Positions 50,439 to 57,861 of a stretch of 64,000 nucleotides of DNA are shown piece after piece. The stretch spans positions 2,043,846 through 2,107,845 of the forward strand of contig NZ_SODP01000002.1 in NCBI RefSeq assembly GCF_004365355.1, read 5' to 3'. Position numbers and translations under genes: made by a program. The stretch is from Kribbella pratensis. GTDB taxonomy: Bacteria; Actinomycetota; Actinomycetes; Propionibacteriales; Kribbellaceae. How positions within the stretch are numbered: position 1 is the stretch's first letter; every line of letters begins with the position of its first letter. The notes below the pieces were generated by a model that was given only the letters and a program-made list of their open reading frames with translations, had not been told where the DNA came from and made no database searches.

Positions 50439-51074
50439 GTGGAAAGTCTCGACGAGGTCATCGACGCGATGATCGCCGACCGGGTGATTCACCGGCACCG
50501 GCGAATCTGGCTGCTGGTGATCGCCCTCGTCGTGGTGGCCGCCCTGATCATCCTCGCCACCGGCGGCTGGAAAGAGAAGAAAGGCCGCACAGTCCCAACC
50601 CTGACGGCACCGACGACCGTGACGGCCGGCCGATTCGAGTTCAGCTTCACGAAAGCCGAGATCGTCCGCACACCGAAGACCGAGTACGACGAGGCCGAGT
50701 CGAAGGTCAAGATCTACTTCGACGCCAAGAACATCGACACCGAAGAACATCACAGCGAGAACCCGCGGAACCAGCTCCTGGTTCTGGTTCCGGGCGGTGG
50801 CGCGGAGACCATCGAGAGCGACGGCGTTTCCTGCCGTGGCGAGATCAACTGGGTGCTCGTCTATGGGCTTCCGCCGGAGAGCTGCTCCACAACGTTCAAG
50901 GTCGACCCCGACTTCGCCGCGAAGACCATAGAGGTCGGTGTGCTCGGCGAGACGTACGAGGCTGTCAGCGGTGTGTTCGGCGCGAGCGACAACGAGTTCT
51001 GGCAGAACGAGGCGCCGGTCGCCGTCGTGCGACTGGACCCGGCCGTGGTGACCGACAACGGGGGCAGCAAGTGA
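50439..51074 (+). CDS. Membrane-anchored extracytoplasmic protein, DUF4352-like fold (first of three)
   Basis: The 211-residue protein has a short cytoplasmic start, one membrane helix (IWLLVIALVVVAALIILA, about residues 24-42) and an extracytoplasmic beta-sandwich. The latter has VTAGRFEFSFTKAEIVRTP, KVKIYFDAKNI and two Cys (VSCRGE and ESCSTTF) that could form a disulfide. The pattern resembles DUF4352 immunoprotective/telomeric-repeat-like domains. It overlaps the next gene by GTGA. With the two following genes it forms a tight operon of similar anchored proteins. Function unknown. Confidence 0.72.
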   Translation: MESLDEVIDAMIADRVIHRHRRIWLLVIALVVVAALIILATGGWKEKKGRTVPTLTAPTTVTAGRFEFSFTKAEIVRTPKTEYDEAESKVKIYFDAKNIDTEEHHSENPRNQLLVLVPGGGAETIESDGVSCRGEINWVLVYGLPPESCSTTFKVDPDFAAKTIEVGVLGETYEAVSGVFGASDNEFWQNEAPVAVVRLDPAVVTDNGGSK

Positions 51075-51673
51075 AGCTCTATCGCCCCGGGACGATCCTG
51101 GTCGGCGTCCTCTTCGTGCTGCTCGGCGGCGTGACCCGGCTCGCGGCGCCCGACCAGGTGTACGACGAGCAGAACATCAAGGTCGTCCACGGCACGATCG
51201 GTCAGGCTCTCGACTACACCGGCAGCGGATCGACGATGAAAGTGACCCGGATCAAGTTCGCCCGCTCGGTGATCGACAGCACCGACAGCGACAAGAAGCC
51301 GCTCGAGACCAACGGCATCTACCTCGCGATCGAATGGGACGCGGTCCGTGGCGCGAAGAAGCCCGACAACATCAACGCCACCCTGCTGGCCGACGGCGGC
51401 AGCGTGTACGAGCCGGTCGAAGGACTGTCCAACAGCGGAATCGACTTCCCGGACGCCGGCTTCGCCAAGACCGGCACCGTCGTGTTCGAGCTCAACCCGG
51501 CGGACATGACCGGCCTCACACTGAAACTGCACCCGACGATGGTGTTCAACTACTACAACTCCGACATCGAGGTCGATCTCGGCATCCCTACCGATGCCAT
51601 CGCCCAGCAGATGGTCGACACCGCGGCCCCGCAGTACATCGTCGAGAAGTCGGTCACCCGGGTGGCATCGTGA
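51071..51673 (+). CDS. Membrane-anchored extracytoplasmic protein (second of three)
   Basis: The 200-residue protein begins with a membrane helix (TILVGVLFVLLGGVTRLAA). An all-beta domain follows, containing GSTMKVTRIKFARSVIDS, GIYLAIEWDAV, FAKTGTVVFELNP and LTLKLHPTMVFNYYNSDIEVDLG. It lacks the Cys pair of its neighbours. GTG 51071 overlaps the previous stop, and its own stop overlaps the next GTG, so all three are translationally coupled. No enzymatic motif is visible. Confidence 0.7.
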   Translation: MKLYRPGTILVGVLFVLLGGVTRLAAPDQVYDEQNIKVVHGTIGQALDYTGSGSTMKVTRIKFARSVIDSTDSDKKPLETNGIYLAIEWDAVRGAKKPDNINATLLADGGSVYEPVEGLSNSGIDFPDAGFAKTGTVVFELNPADMTGLTLKLHPTMVFNYYNSDIEVDLGIPTDAIAQQMVDTAAPQYIVEKSVTRVAS

Positions 51674-52227
51674 GGCTTGCGAGCCGGGCGTCCCGGCTAA
51701 CCGTTCAGATCGCGCTGCTGGTGGCCCTGCTGGCCGCCGCCACGATCATCTTGCTGCGGCCTTATCTGACCGACACGGAGCGCATCTACGAAGAGGGCCG
51801 GATCGACCAGGTCGTCAGCCAGGGACCCGTGACGGTCGCGCACGTCGAATGGAAGCTCGACTCGCTGAAGGCCTACACCACCTTGCTGGACAAGGACGGC
51901 GAGGCGATCGAGCTCGGCGGGCCGGCGGGCTCCACGATCATCGTCGCCACGCTGACGGTGACCCCGCGCGAAGGGCTCTTCCTCAAGGACAAGGGTTTCA
52001 GCTGCGAGGCGACGCTGCGCGACACCCACGGCAACACGTGGGACGGACAGCAGCCGTTCGATTACCCGCTGCCGACGTACTGCGGTGACGACGACTTCCC
52101 GTTCACCATGAACAAGCCGCGGCAGATCGCACAGGTCTACGTGGTGCCGAAGTCAGCCGTACCGAATCTCACTGGCGTGACCATCGAGGACTTCAGCGCT
52201 CACCGGCGGGTCCTGATCACTCCCTGA
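51670..52227 (+). CDS. Membrane-anchored extracytoplasmic protein (third of three)
   Basis: The 185-residue protein has an N-terminal membrane helix (LTVQIALLVALLAAATIILL). The extracytoplasmic beta domain has VTVAHVEWKLDSL, STIIVATLTVTPREG, a Cys pair (FSCEATL and PTYCGDD) and AQVYVVPKSAVPNL. It is clearly of the same architecture as the first gene. It ends 7 bp from the convergent large membrane protein. The trio may assemble on the cell surface, which is inference. Confidence 0.7.
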   Translation: MRLASRASRLTVQIALLVALLAAATIILLRPYLTDTERIYEEGRIDQVVSQGPVTVAHVEWKLDSLKAYTTLLDKDGEAIELGGPAGSTIIVATLTVTPREGLFLKDKGFSCEATLRDTHGNTWDGQQPFDYPLPTYCGDDDFPFTMNKPRQIAQVYVVPKSAVPNLTGVTIEDFSAHRRVLITP

Positions 52228-52233
52228 GGCTGG

Positions 52234-53574
52234 TCAGACGGTGACGGGCACCGACTGCTCGGCTTCGTTCTCCTTCGGCCGAGTGGCCGCGGCTGCCTCG
52301 TTACGCCGCTGGATGCCGACCGAGATGCACAGGTCGAACGCGGCCGCCAGGAGCGCGATGCGCAGCGGTTCGAAGATGAGCCGCTCGATCATGCTTGAGA
52401 TCTCCTGGTTCATCAGGCCCCAGTAGCCGCCGTGCATACCGATCAGCCGTTGGACCAGGACGAACGCCCAGTCGTCCGCGAGCACCCAGAGCGTGTAGAC
52501 CATGCAGACCACACCGAGGAAGACCGGGCCGACCCGGACCAAGAGCCTGAACGCGTTGATCGCCGGGTAGAACTTCTCGCGGAGACCGCCGAGCACCAGA
52601 TCCGGCGCCTTGTAGGTCAGCTCGACCAACCGGCCTCGTTGCGGTCCTTCCTGCTCCACCCGGCCGCCGAGTCGTTGCTCCAGCCGGGTGCCACGGAAGA
52701 CTCCGCCGCTGGAGAGCACCCGGTGGCCGAAGACGACGGTCGTAATTGCCAGCCACGTCAGCGGCTCACCGACGCCGAGCTTGAACAGCGGCCAGAGAGT
52801 CTCCCAGAAGAAGCCCCAGAGGAACTCGATGCCGGCCGGCAGCGGGATGTGGATGTGCGAGAAGAAGTCCTTCAGGCCGTCCCACCAGTTCAGCGACCAG
52901 TACCAGAAGGTCCGTTGCTGGAACCACAGCTTGCCTTCGGCAATCGCGAACGGCGTGATGACGCACGTGAGGAGCACGAAGAAGGCTTCGGCCCAGACCT
53001 GGGCGAACTTCACCGGCCTGTTCGGCCACCGATCGTCGACGGCCTGCAGCACCCGACGTAGGACCAGCAGGATGACCAGCGCGGGGAGGTAGCTGTGCCA
53101 GCTGTGGATGCCCAGCTTGAAGAACTGTGAGCCGGCCTGCGTTCCGTTCTGCACCAGGTTCGTCGCTGAGAGCTGACTGATCTGATCGTCGAAGAAGCCC
53201 CAAGCCGACCAGACTGCGACCAGCGGCAGCAGCGTGATGGCCAGCAGTTCGAGCAACCCGCGCTGCGTCGGGTCCGACGTCTCTTCAGCTTCGCTGCTCG
53301 CGGCATCCCGCCAGCGGTACAACGACATCGCACAGGTGCGGATCATGCCGACAGAAGCGGTGATCTGCAGCAGAACACCGACCGCGAAGAGACCAGTCCC
53401 GAGGCTCGAGTGCTGGTGCTTCCCCAGCCACATCGCGCCCTGCATGCACACGGTGAACCCGGCGAAGCCGGCCACCCACCAGGTGGTCATGGGCAGCAAG
53501 TTTTTCCACCAGAGTCGGAAGGTGTCTCCGATCAGGTGGACCATCTCGCGAAAGCCGTCAACGAGGGTGCGCAT
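52234..53574 (-). CDS. Polytopic membrane protein of unknown function
   Basis: The 446-residue protein has about seven membrane helices (MTTWWVAGFAGFTVCMQGAM; TGLFAVGVLLQITASVGMI; LLELLAITLLPLVAVWSAW; YLPALVILLVLRRVL; AEAFFVLLTCVITPFAI; VFLGVVCMVYTLWVL; LRIALLAAAFDLCISVGI) and a Trp-rich loop (RTFWYWSLNWWDGLKDFF). I start at ATG 53574, nine bases after TAGGAT, hence leaderless. It converges on the three-gene anchored-protein operon and shares its promoter sequence, suggesting joint function. No family recognised. Confidence 0.75.
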   Translation of the reverse strand: MRTLVDGFREMVHLIGDTFRLWWKNLLPMTTWWVAGFAGFTVCMQGAMWLGKHQHSSLGTGLFAVGVLLQITASVGMIRTCAMSLYRWRDAASSEAEETSDPTQRGLLELLAITLLPLVAVWSAWGFFDDQISQLSATNLVQNGTQAGSQFFKLGIHSWHSYLPALVILLVLRRVLQAVDDRWPNRPVKFAQVWAEAFFVLLTCVITPFAIAEGKLWFQQRTFWYWSLNWWDGLKDFFSHIHIPLPAGIEFLWGFFWETLWPLFKLGVGEPLTWLAITTVVFGHRVLSSGGVFRGTRLEQRLGGRVEQEGPQRGRLVELTYKAPDLVLGGLREKFYPAINAFRLLVRVGPVFLGVVCMVYTLWVLADDWAFVLVQRLIGMHGGYWGLMNQEISSMIERLIFEPLRIALLAAAFDLCISVGIQRRNEAAAATRPKENEAEQSVPVTV

Positions 53575-53582
53575 CGCGCCCG

Positions 53583-53588
53583 ATCCTA
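53583..53588 (-). promoter_or_regulatory. -10 element of a leaderless promoter
   Basis: On the minus strand CCTAGGATCG contains TAGGAT, ending 8 bp before ATG 53574. It is nearly identical to the CTTAGGATCG upstream of the convergent operon at 50426. Confidence 0.65.
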
Positions 53589-53622
53589 GGGCTTGCCCGG
53601 GTCGTGGGCGCAATCAGCGGTG

Positions 53623-54204
53623 TCAGCCGTAGGTGTCGCGGGGGCCTCGGCCGCCGCGGATGGTTCGGGGGCCTTTGCGCCAGGAGGGGGTGTGGGGACC
53701 TTGGACGTTGACGCGGGTGACGGTGCCTTCGCCGAGTTCGGTGTTCAGGCGGCGGACCAGGTCGGGGGCCAGCAGCTTCAGTTGGGTTGCCCAGGCGGTG
53801 GAGGACGTTCGGACGGTCAGCACGGTGTCCTCGTACGACTCCGGCTTGCAGTGTTCGGCCATCTCGGGGCCGACGATGGACGGCCAGCGGGCCATCACGC
53901 CGTGGACCGCGACGTCGACCTCCCAGCCCTGGTCGCGCATCAGGCGACCGAGCGTGTTGGTCAGCTTCTGCGGGTCGCGGTCGTCGGGGCGGGCGCTGCT
54001 GATCTGGGCGCCGTCGATCCGCGGCCGGCGGCGGCGCTTGACCGGCATGATGCCGCCCTTGGCCGCCTGCTGCTTGAGCCGTCCCGCCAGCGACTTCGCC
54101 AACTCCAGGCCCTGCTTGTCGTGCTCGACTTCCGGACCGAGCTCGCTCTCAGGGCCGCTCTCAGAGGAATCCGGGGGTTCAGGCACGCCGAACGACCCCT
54201 TCAC
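53623..54204 (-). CDS. dciA: DUF721 protein, DciA-like replicative helicase loader candidate
   Basis: The 193-residue protein has an acidic leader, a basic segment PVKRRRRPRIDGAQISS, then the DUF721 domain (about 85-175) with DVAVHGVMARWPSIVGPEMAEHCKPESY and TVLTVRTSSTAWATQLKLLAPDLVRRLN (read in pieces). DciA recruits DnaB in bacteria lacking DnaC. The position between recF and gyrB is the standard actinobacterial one. GTG 54204 overlaps the recF 3' end by 26 bp. Confidence 0.9.
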   Translation of the reverse strand: MKGSFGVPEPPDSSESGPESELGPEVEHDKQGLELAKSLAGRLKQQAAKGGIMPVKRRRRPRIDGAQISSARPDDRDPQKLTNTLGRLMRDQGWEVDVAVHGVMARWPSIVGPEMAEHCKPESYEDTVLTVRTSSTAWATQLKLLAPDLVRRLNTELGEGTVTRVNVQGPHTPSWRKGPRTIRGGRGPRDTYG

Positions 54205-55318
54205 CGACCTCGAAGCGCGCCCCGCTGAGCTCAGCGGGCACGTCAGCGCCGACGGCAGCGGTCACGAGCACCTGCTCTGCCGGCGCGACCAGCTCGGCGA
54301 GCCGGTCCCGGCGCTGGGTGTCGAGCTCGGCGAACACATCGTCGAGGATCAGCACCGGTTCACCCCCGTCCGCACGGAGCAGTTCGTACGACGCCAGCCG
54401 CAGCGCGAGCGCGAACGACCAGGACTCACCGTGACTCGCGTATCCCTTGGCGGGCAAGTCCCCGAGCCCGAGTACGACGTCATCGCGATGCGGACCGACC
54501 AGCGAGACGCCACGCTCGAGCTCGTCCCGCCGCTTCTCCTGAACCGCTTCCAGCAGCACGTCGGCCAACTGCTCCCGCGACGTCACGCCCGGTTCGAGCA
54601 GGACCGACGACTTGTACTCCAGCCGCGCATCACCCTTGCCCCGGGCAACAGCGTCGTACGCGCTGGACACCAGCGGGCGCAGCGATTCCAGCAGCTCCAA
54701 CCGGGTCGCGAGCAGCTCGGACCCGACGCGCGCCAGGTTCGAGTCCCAGACCTCGAGCGTGCGCAGCTGCCCTTCGGCGGCGCTCGTCCGGTTCTGCCGA
54801 CGGGCCTGCGACGCGCTCCGCAGCAGCGAGTTCCGTTGCTTCAGCACCCGGTCGTAGTCCTGCCGTACGCCGGCCATCCGCGGCGACCGCAGCGTCAGCA
54901 ACTCGTCCAGGAACCGCCGCCGCTCGGACGGATCGCCCTTCACCAGCGCGAGATCCTCCGGCGCGAACAGCACCGTCCGCAGCAGCCCGAGCACTTCCCG
55001 CGGTCGCGGGACCGGCGATCGGTTGATCCGGGCCCGATTTGCCTTCCCAGGATTGATTTCAAGCTCGACGACCACATCCCGGTCGTACTGGCTGCGGATC
55101 TCGGTCCGCACGATCGCGCGGGTGGCGCCGGCCCGCACCAGCGGCGCGTCGTTCGCCACCCGGTGCGAACCGAGCGTCGCGGTGTAGTGGATCGCCTCGA
55201 CCAGGTTGGTCTTGCCGTGGCCGTTCGGCCCGACGAAGGCCGTCACGCCCGGGGTGAGCTGGACCTCCGCCTGCTGGTAGGACCGGAAGTCGAGCAGACC
55301 CAGGGCGGTGACGTACAC
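54179..55318 (-). CDS. recF: DNA repair and recombination protein RecF
   Basis: The 379-residue SMC-like ATPase loads RecA at gaps and stalled forks. Walker A is GPNGHGKTN (residues 30-38), the signature SHGESWSFALALRLASYEL is near 290, and Walker B is VLILDDVFAELD near 320. The start GTG 55318 is 1 bp from the gnd stop, so the genes are co-translated. The order dnaA-dnaN-gnd-recF is the actinobacterial arrangement. Confidence 0.96.
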   Translation of the reverse strand: MYVTALGLLDFRSYQQAEVQLTPGVTAFVGPNGHGKTNLVEAIHYTATLGSHRVANDAPLVRAGATRAIVRTEIRSQYDRDVVVELEINPGKANRARINRSPVPRPREVLGLLRTVLFAPEDLALVKGDPSERRRFLDELLTLRSPRMAGVRQDYDRVLKQRNSLLRSASQARRQNRTSAAEGQLRTLEVWDSNLARVGSELLATRLELLESLRPLVSSAYDAVARGKGDARLEYKSSVLLEPGVTSREQLADVLLEAVQEKRRDELERGVSLVGPHRDDVVLGLGDLPAKGYASHGESWSFALALRLASYELLRADGGEPVLILDDVFAELDTQRRDRLAELVAPAEQVLVTAAVGADVPAELSGARFEVGEGVVRRA

Positions 55319-55319
55319 C

Positions 55320-56243
55320 TCAGTGCTTGACCGGGGGTGTCGCGTACGACGGGTCGGCGGACTCGGCGCCCTTCACCGCGTGGCCGCCGAACTGGTTGCG
55401 CATCGCGGCGATCGCCTTCATCGCCGGCGAGTCGTCCTGCCGCGACGAGAACCGGGCGAACAGCGCGGCCGCGATGGCCGGCACCGGTACGGCGAGGTCG
55501 ATCGCGGCCTCGACGGTCCAGCGGCCCTCGCCGGAGTCGTCGGCGTACCCGCGGATCTTCTCCAGGTGGTTGTCGTCCTCGAGCGCGTTCACCAGCAGGT
55601 CGAGCAGCCACGAGCGGATCACGGTGCCCTCGCGCCAGGACTGGAACGCCTCCGGCACGTTCTCCACGACGTCGGACGCCTCGAGCAGCTCGTAGCCCTC
55701 GGCGTACGCCTGCATGATGCCGTACTCGATGCCGTTGTGGACCATCTTCGAGAAGTGGCCCGCGCCGACCTTGCCGGCGTGCACGAAACCGAACTCACCC
55801 TCGGGCTTCAGCGCCTCGAAGATCGGCATCACGGTGTTGACGGTGTCGTTGTCGCCGCCGCACATCAGGGCGTAGCCGTTCTCCAGGCCCCAGACGCCGC
55901 CGGAGACGCCACAGTCGACGAAGCGGATGTCCTTCTCGGCGAGCTGTGCGGCGCGGCGGGTGTCATCGGTCCAGCGGCTGTTGCCGCCGTCGATCACGAT
56001 GTCACCGGGGGAGAGCAGCTCGGCCAGCTCGGTGACGACCGGATCGATGGCCTGGACCGGAACCATCACCCAGACCACCTTCGGCTGGCCGTCGGCGGTG
56101 AGCTTGCCGACCATGTCGGCGAGGTCCTTGGCATCGGAGATGTCCGGGTTGTGGTCGAACCCGACCACGGTGTGGCCGGCGTTGCGAATCCGCTGGCGCA
56201 TGTTGCCGCCCATCTTGCCGAGACCGACAAGGCCGAGCTCCAT
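55320..56243 (-). CDS. gnd: 6-phosphogluconate dehydrogenase, decarboxylating (short form)
   Basis: The 307-residue enzyme oxidises 6-phosphogluconate to ribulose-5-phosphate and CO2. It has the N-terminal Rossmann motif GLVGLGKMGGNMRQR, DGGNSRW, the catalytic VGAGHFSKMVHNGIEYG (Lys and His/Asn) and a shortened C-terminal domain. The length matches the roughly 300-residue NAD-linked YqeC/GntZ form and not the 470-residue one. It sits between dnaN and recF in an operon. Confidence 0.95.
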   Translation of the reverse strand: MELGLVGLGKMGGNMRQRIRNAGHTVVGFDHNPDISDAKDLADMVGKLTADGQPKVVWVMVPVQAIDPVVTELAELLSPGDIVIDGGNSRWTDDTRRAAQLAEKDIRFVDCGVSGGVWGLENGYALMCGGDNDTVNTVMPIFEALKPEGEFGFVHAGKVGAGHFSKMVHNGIEYGIMQAYAEGYELLEASDVVENVPEAFQSWREGTVIRSWLLDLLVNALEDDNHLEKIRGYADDSGEGRWTVEAAIDLAVPVPAIAAALFARFSSRQDDSPAMKAIAAMRNQFGGHAVKGAESADPSYATPPVKH

Positions 56244-56268
56244 CTGAATCCCCTTGTTCTATTGGCTT

Positions 56269-57414
56269 TCAGCTGTTGAGGCGGACCGGCATCAACACGT
56301 ACCGGAACTCGCTGATCGGTTCGCCCTCGAAGTCCCGCACACCGGTCAGTTCGGCCGGCTTCGTCGCCTGCGTGAAGGCCAGGTGTGCGACCGGAGTCCC
56401 GATCGCGCCCAGGCCGTCGAGCAGGTACGTCGGATTGAAGCCTACGGTCACCGGCTCGCCGACGACCCGTGCCTCGAGCGACTCCGACGCCTGCGCCTCG
56501 TCACCGCTGCCGGCGTCCAGCGTCACGCTGTCTTCCTCGAAGGTCAGCCGGACGGGGGCATTGCGCTCGGCGACCAGGGCGACCCGCTTGACCGCCTCGA
56601 CCAGGGTCGCGGTGTCGATCCGCACCCGGGTCGCGATCGCCGCGTCGGTCGGGATGATGCCGCGGACCTTCGGGAACTCGCCGTCCAGCAGCCGGGTGGT
56701 GGCGCGCCGGTTGCCACCGGACACCTCACCCTCAAAGCCGACGATGCCGTCGCCGGTGCCAGGAGCGGCCAGCGACACGATCACGTCGGAGCCGGTCATC
56801 GCCTTCGCCGTCTCGGACAGCACCCGGGCAGGCACCAGCGCGGCCGCGGATGCGTCGGGGGACTGCGGGTTCCACTCGAGCTCACGGATCGCGAGCCGGT
56901 AGCGGTCGGTGGCGAGCAGCGAGATCGTGGAGCCCTCGATCTCGACCCGGACACCGGTCAGTACCGGCAGGGTGTCCTCACGTCCGGCCGCGGTCACCAC
57001 CTGGGAGACGGCCTGGGCGAAAACGTCGGCCTTGACCGTCCCGCTGGCGGCCGGAAGCTCCGGCAGAGCCGGATATTCCTCTGTAGGAAGCGTCTGGAGG
57101 GTGAACCGCGAACTGCCACAGGTGACCTGTGCCTTCGCGCCGTCCACGGAGAAGTCCACAGGCTGGTTCGGAAGACTCTTGGAGATGTCGGCGACAAGCC
57201 GGCCGGAGATCAGGCACTTGCCGGAGTCCGCCACCTGTGCGGGGACGGTGACGCGGACCGAGGTCTCGTAGTCGAATCCGGACAGAGTGATCTGCCCGTC
57301 CTCGGCCTCGACCAGAAGGCCGGCAAGGATCGGAACGCTGGGACGACTGGGCAAACTGCGCGCGGCCCAGGCCACCGACTCGGCCAGTACGTCGCGCTCG
57401 ACGCGAAACTTCAC
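56269..57414 (-). CDS. dnaN: DNA polymerase III subunit beta (sliding clamp)
   Basis: The 381-residue clamp begins MKFRVERDVLAESVAWAARSL and shows three repeated clamp domains: the first with LLVEAEDGQITLSGFDYE, the second with LPVLTGVRVEIEGSTISLLATDRYRLA, the third ending YVLMPVRL. It tethers polymerase to DNA. GTG 57414 follows GGAGG by nine bases. It is separated from dnaA by a 447-bp non-coding region with DnaA boxes. Confidence 0.97.
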   Translation of the reverse strand: MKFRVERDVLAESVAWAARSLPSRPSVPILAGLLVEAEDGQITLSGFDYETSVRVTVPAQVADSGKCLISGRLVADISKSLPNQPVDFSVDGAKAQVTCGSSRFTLQTLPTEEYPALPELPAASGTVKADVFAQAVSQVVTAAGREDTLPVLTGVRVEIEGSTISLLATDRYRLAIRELEWNPQSPDASAAALVPARVLSETAKAMTGSDVIVSLAAPGTGDGIVGFEGEVSGGNRRATTRLLDGEFPKVRGIIPTDAAIATRVRIDTATLVEAVKRVALVAERNAPVRLTFEEDSVTLDAGSGDEAQASESLEARVVGEPVTVGFNPTYLLDGLGAIGTPVAHLAFTQATKPAELTGVRDFEGEPISEFRYVLMPVRLNS

Positions 57415-57861
57415 CGCTGGGTGCCTCCTGATTCGGCTGTGTGCCAGGCAGATCCTGCCACGGACAAAGGTGCTGTGCGCCCATCGGGCCTGACGTGGCG
57501 CTTCGGGCGGGTCGCGTCGGCGTCGTACTGCGGGTCGTTACGGGAACAGCCTGACAGGTCGGTCCGATCGACGCGAGATCGGGGTTTTCCCCAGATCGGG
57601 CCGCCCGTTCGTTTTGTGGACTGGGACCTCTCTACAGATTCCATAGTGTTCTTCGCACCGGTGGATACTGTGGAAAAGCGACGAGTTCGCAGGTCAGACC
57701 GCGTTTCCGGGTGGGGACGGCGTGTGGACGAGTCTCGGTCGTGCTGGGGACGCCTGCGGATGACGGATTCTGTCCCCACAGGGCGTCCACACGATTGACC
57801 GCTGTGTCCACGGCAATACCCACAGTTTTCCACAGCTGTGTCCCCAGCCTGTGCGGTTCTT
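57415..57861. other. Candidate oriC (dnaA-dnaN intergenic region)
   Basis: This is the usual actinobacterial oriC position. DnaA-box-like nonamers (7-8 of 9 to TTGTCCACA/TTATCCACA or their complement) appear at 57615 (TGTGGACTG), 57669 (TGTGGAAAA), 57723 (TGTGGACGA), 57783 (GCGTCCACA), 57804 (GTGTCCACG) and 57826 (TTTTCCACA). The stretch 57611-57655 is the least GC-rich and could unwind. The boxes are weaker than those upstream of dnaA. Confidence 0.75.
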
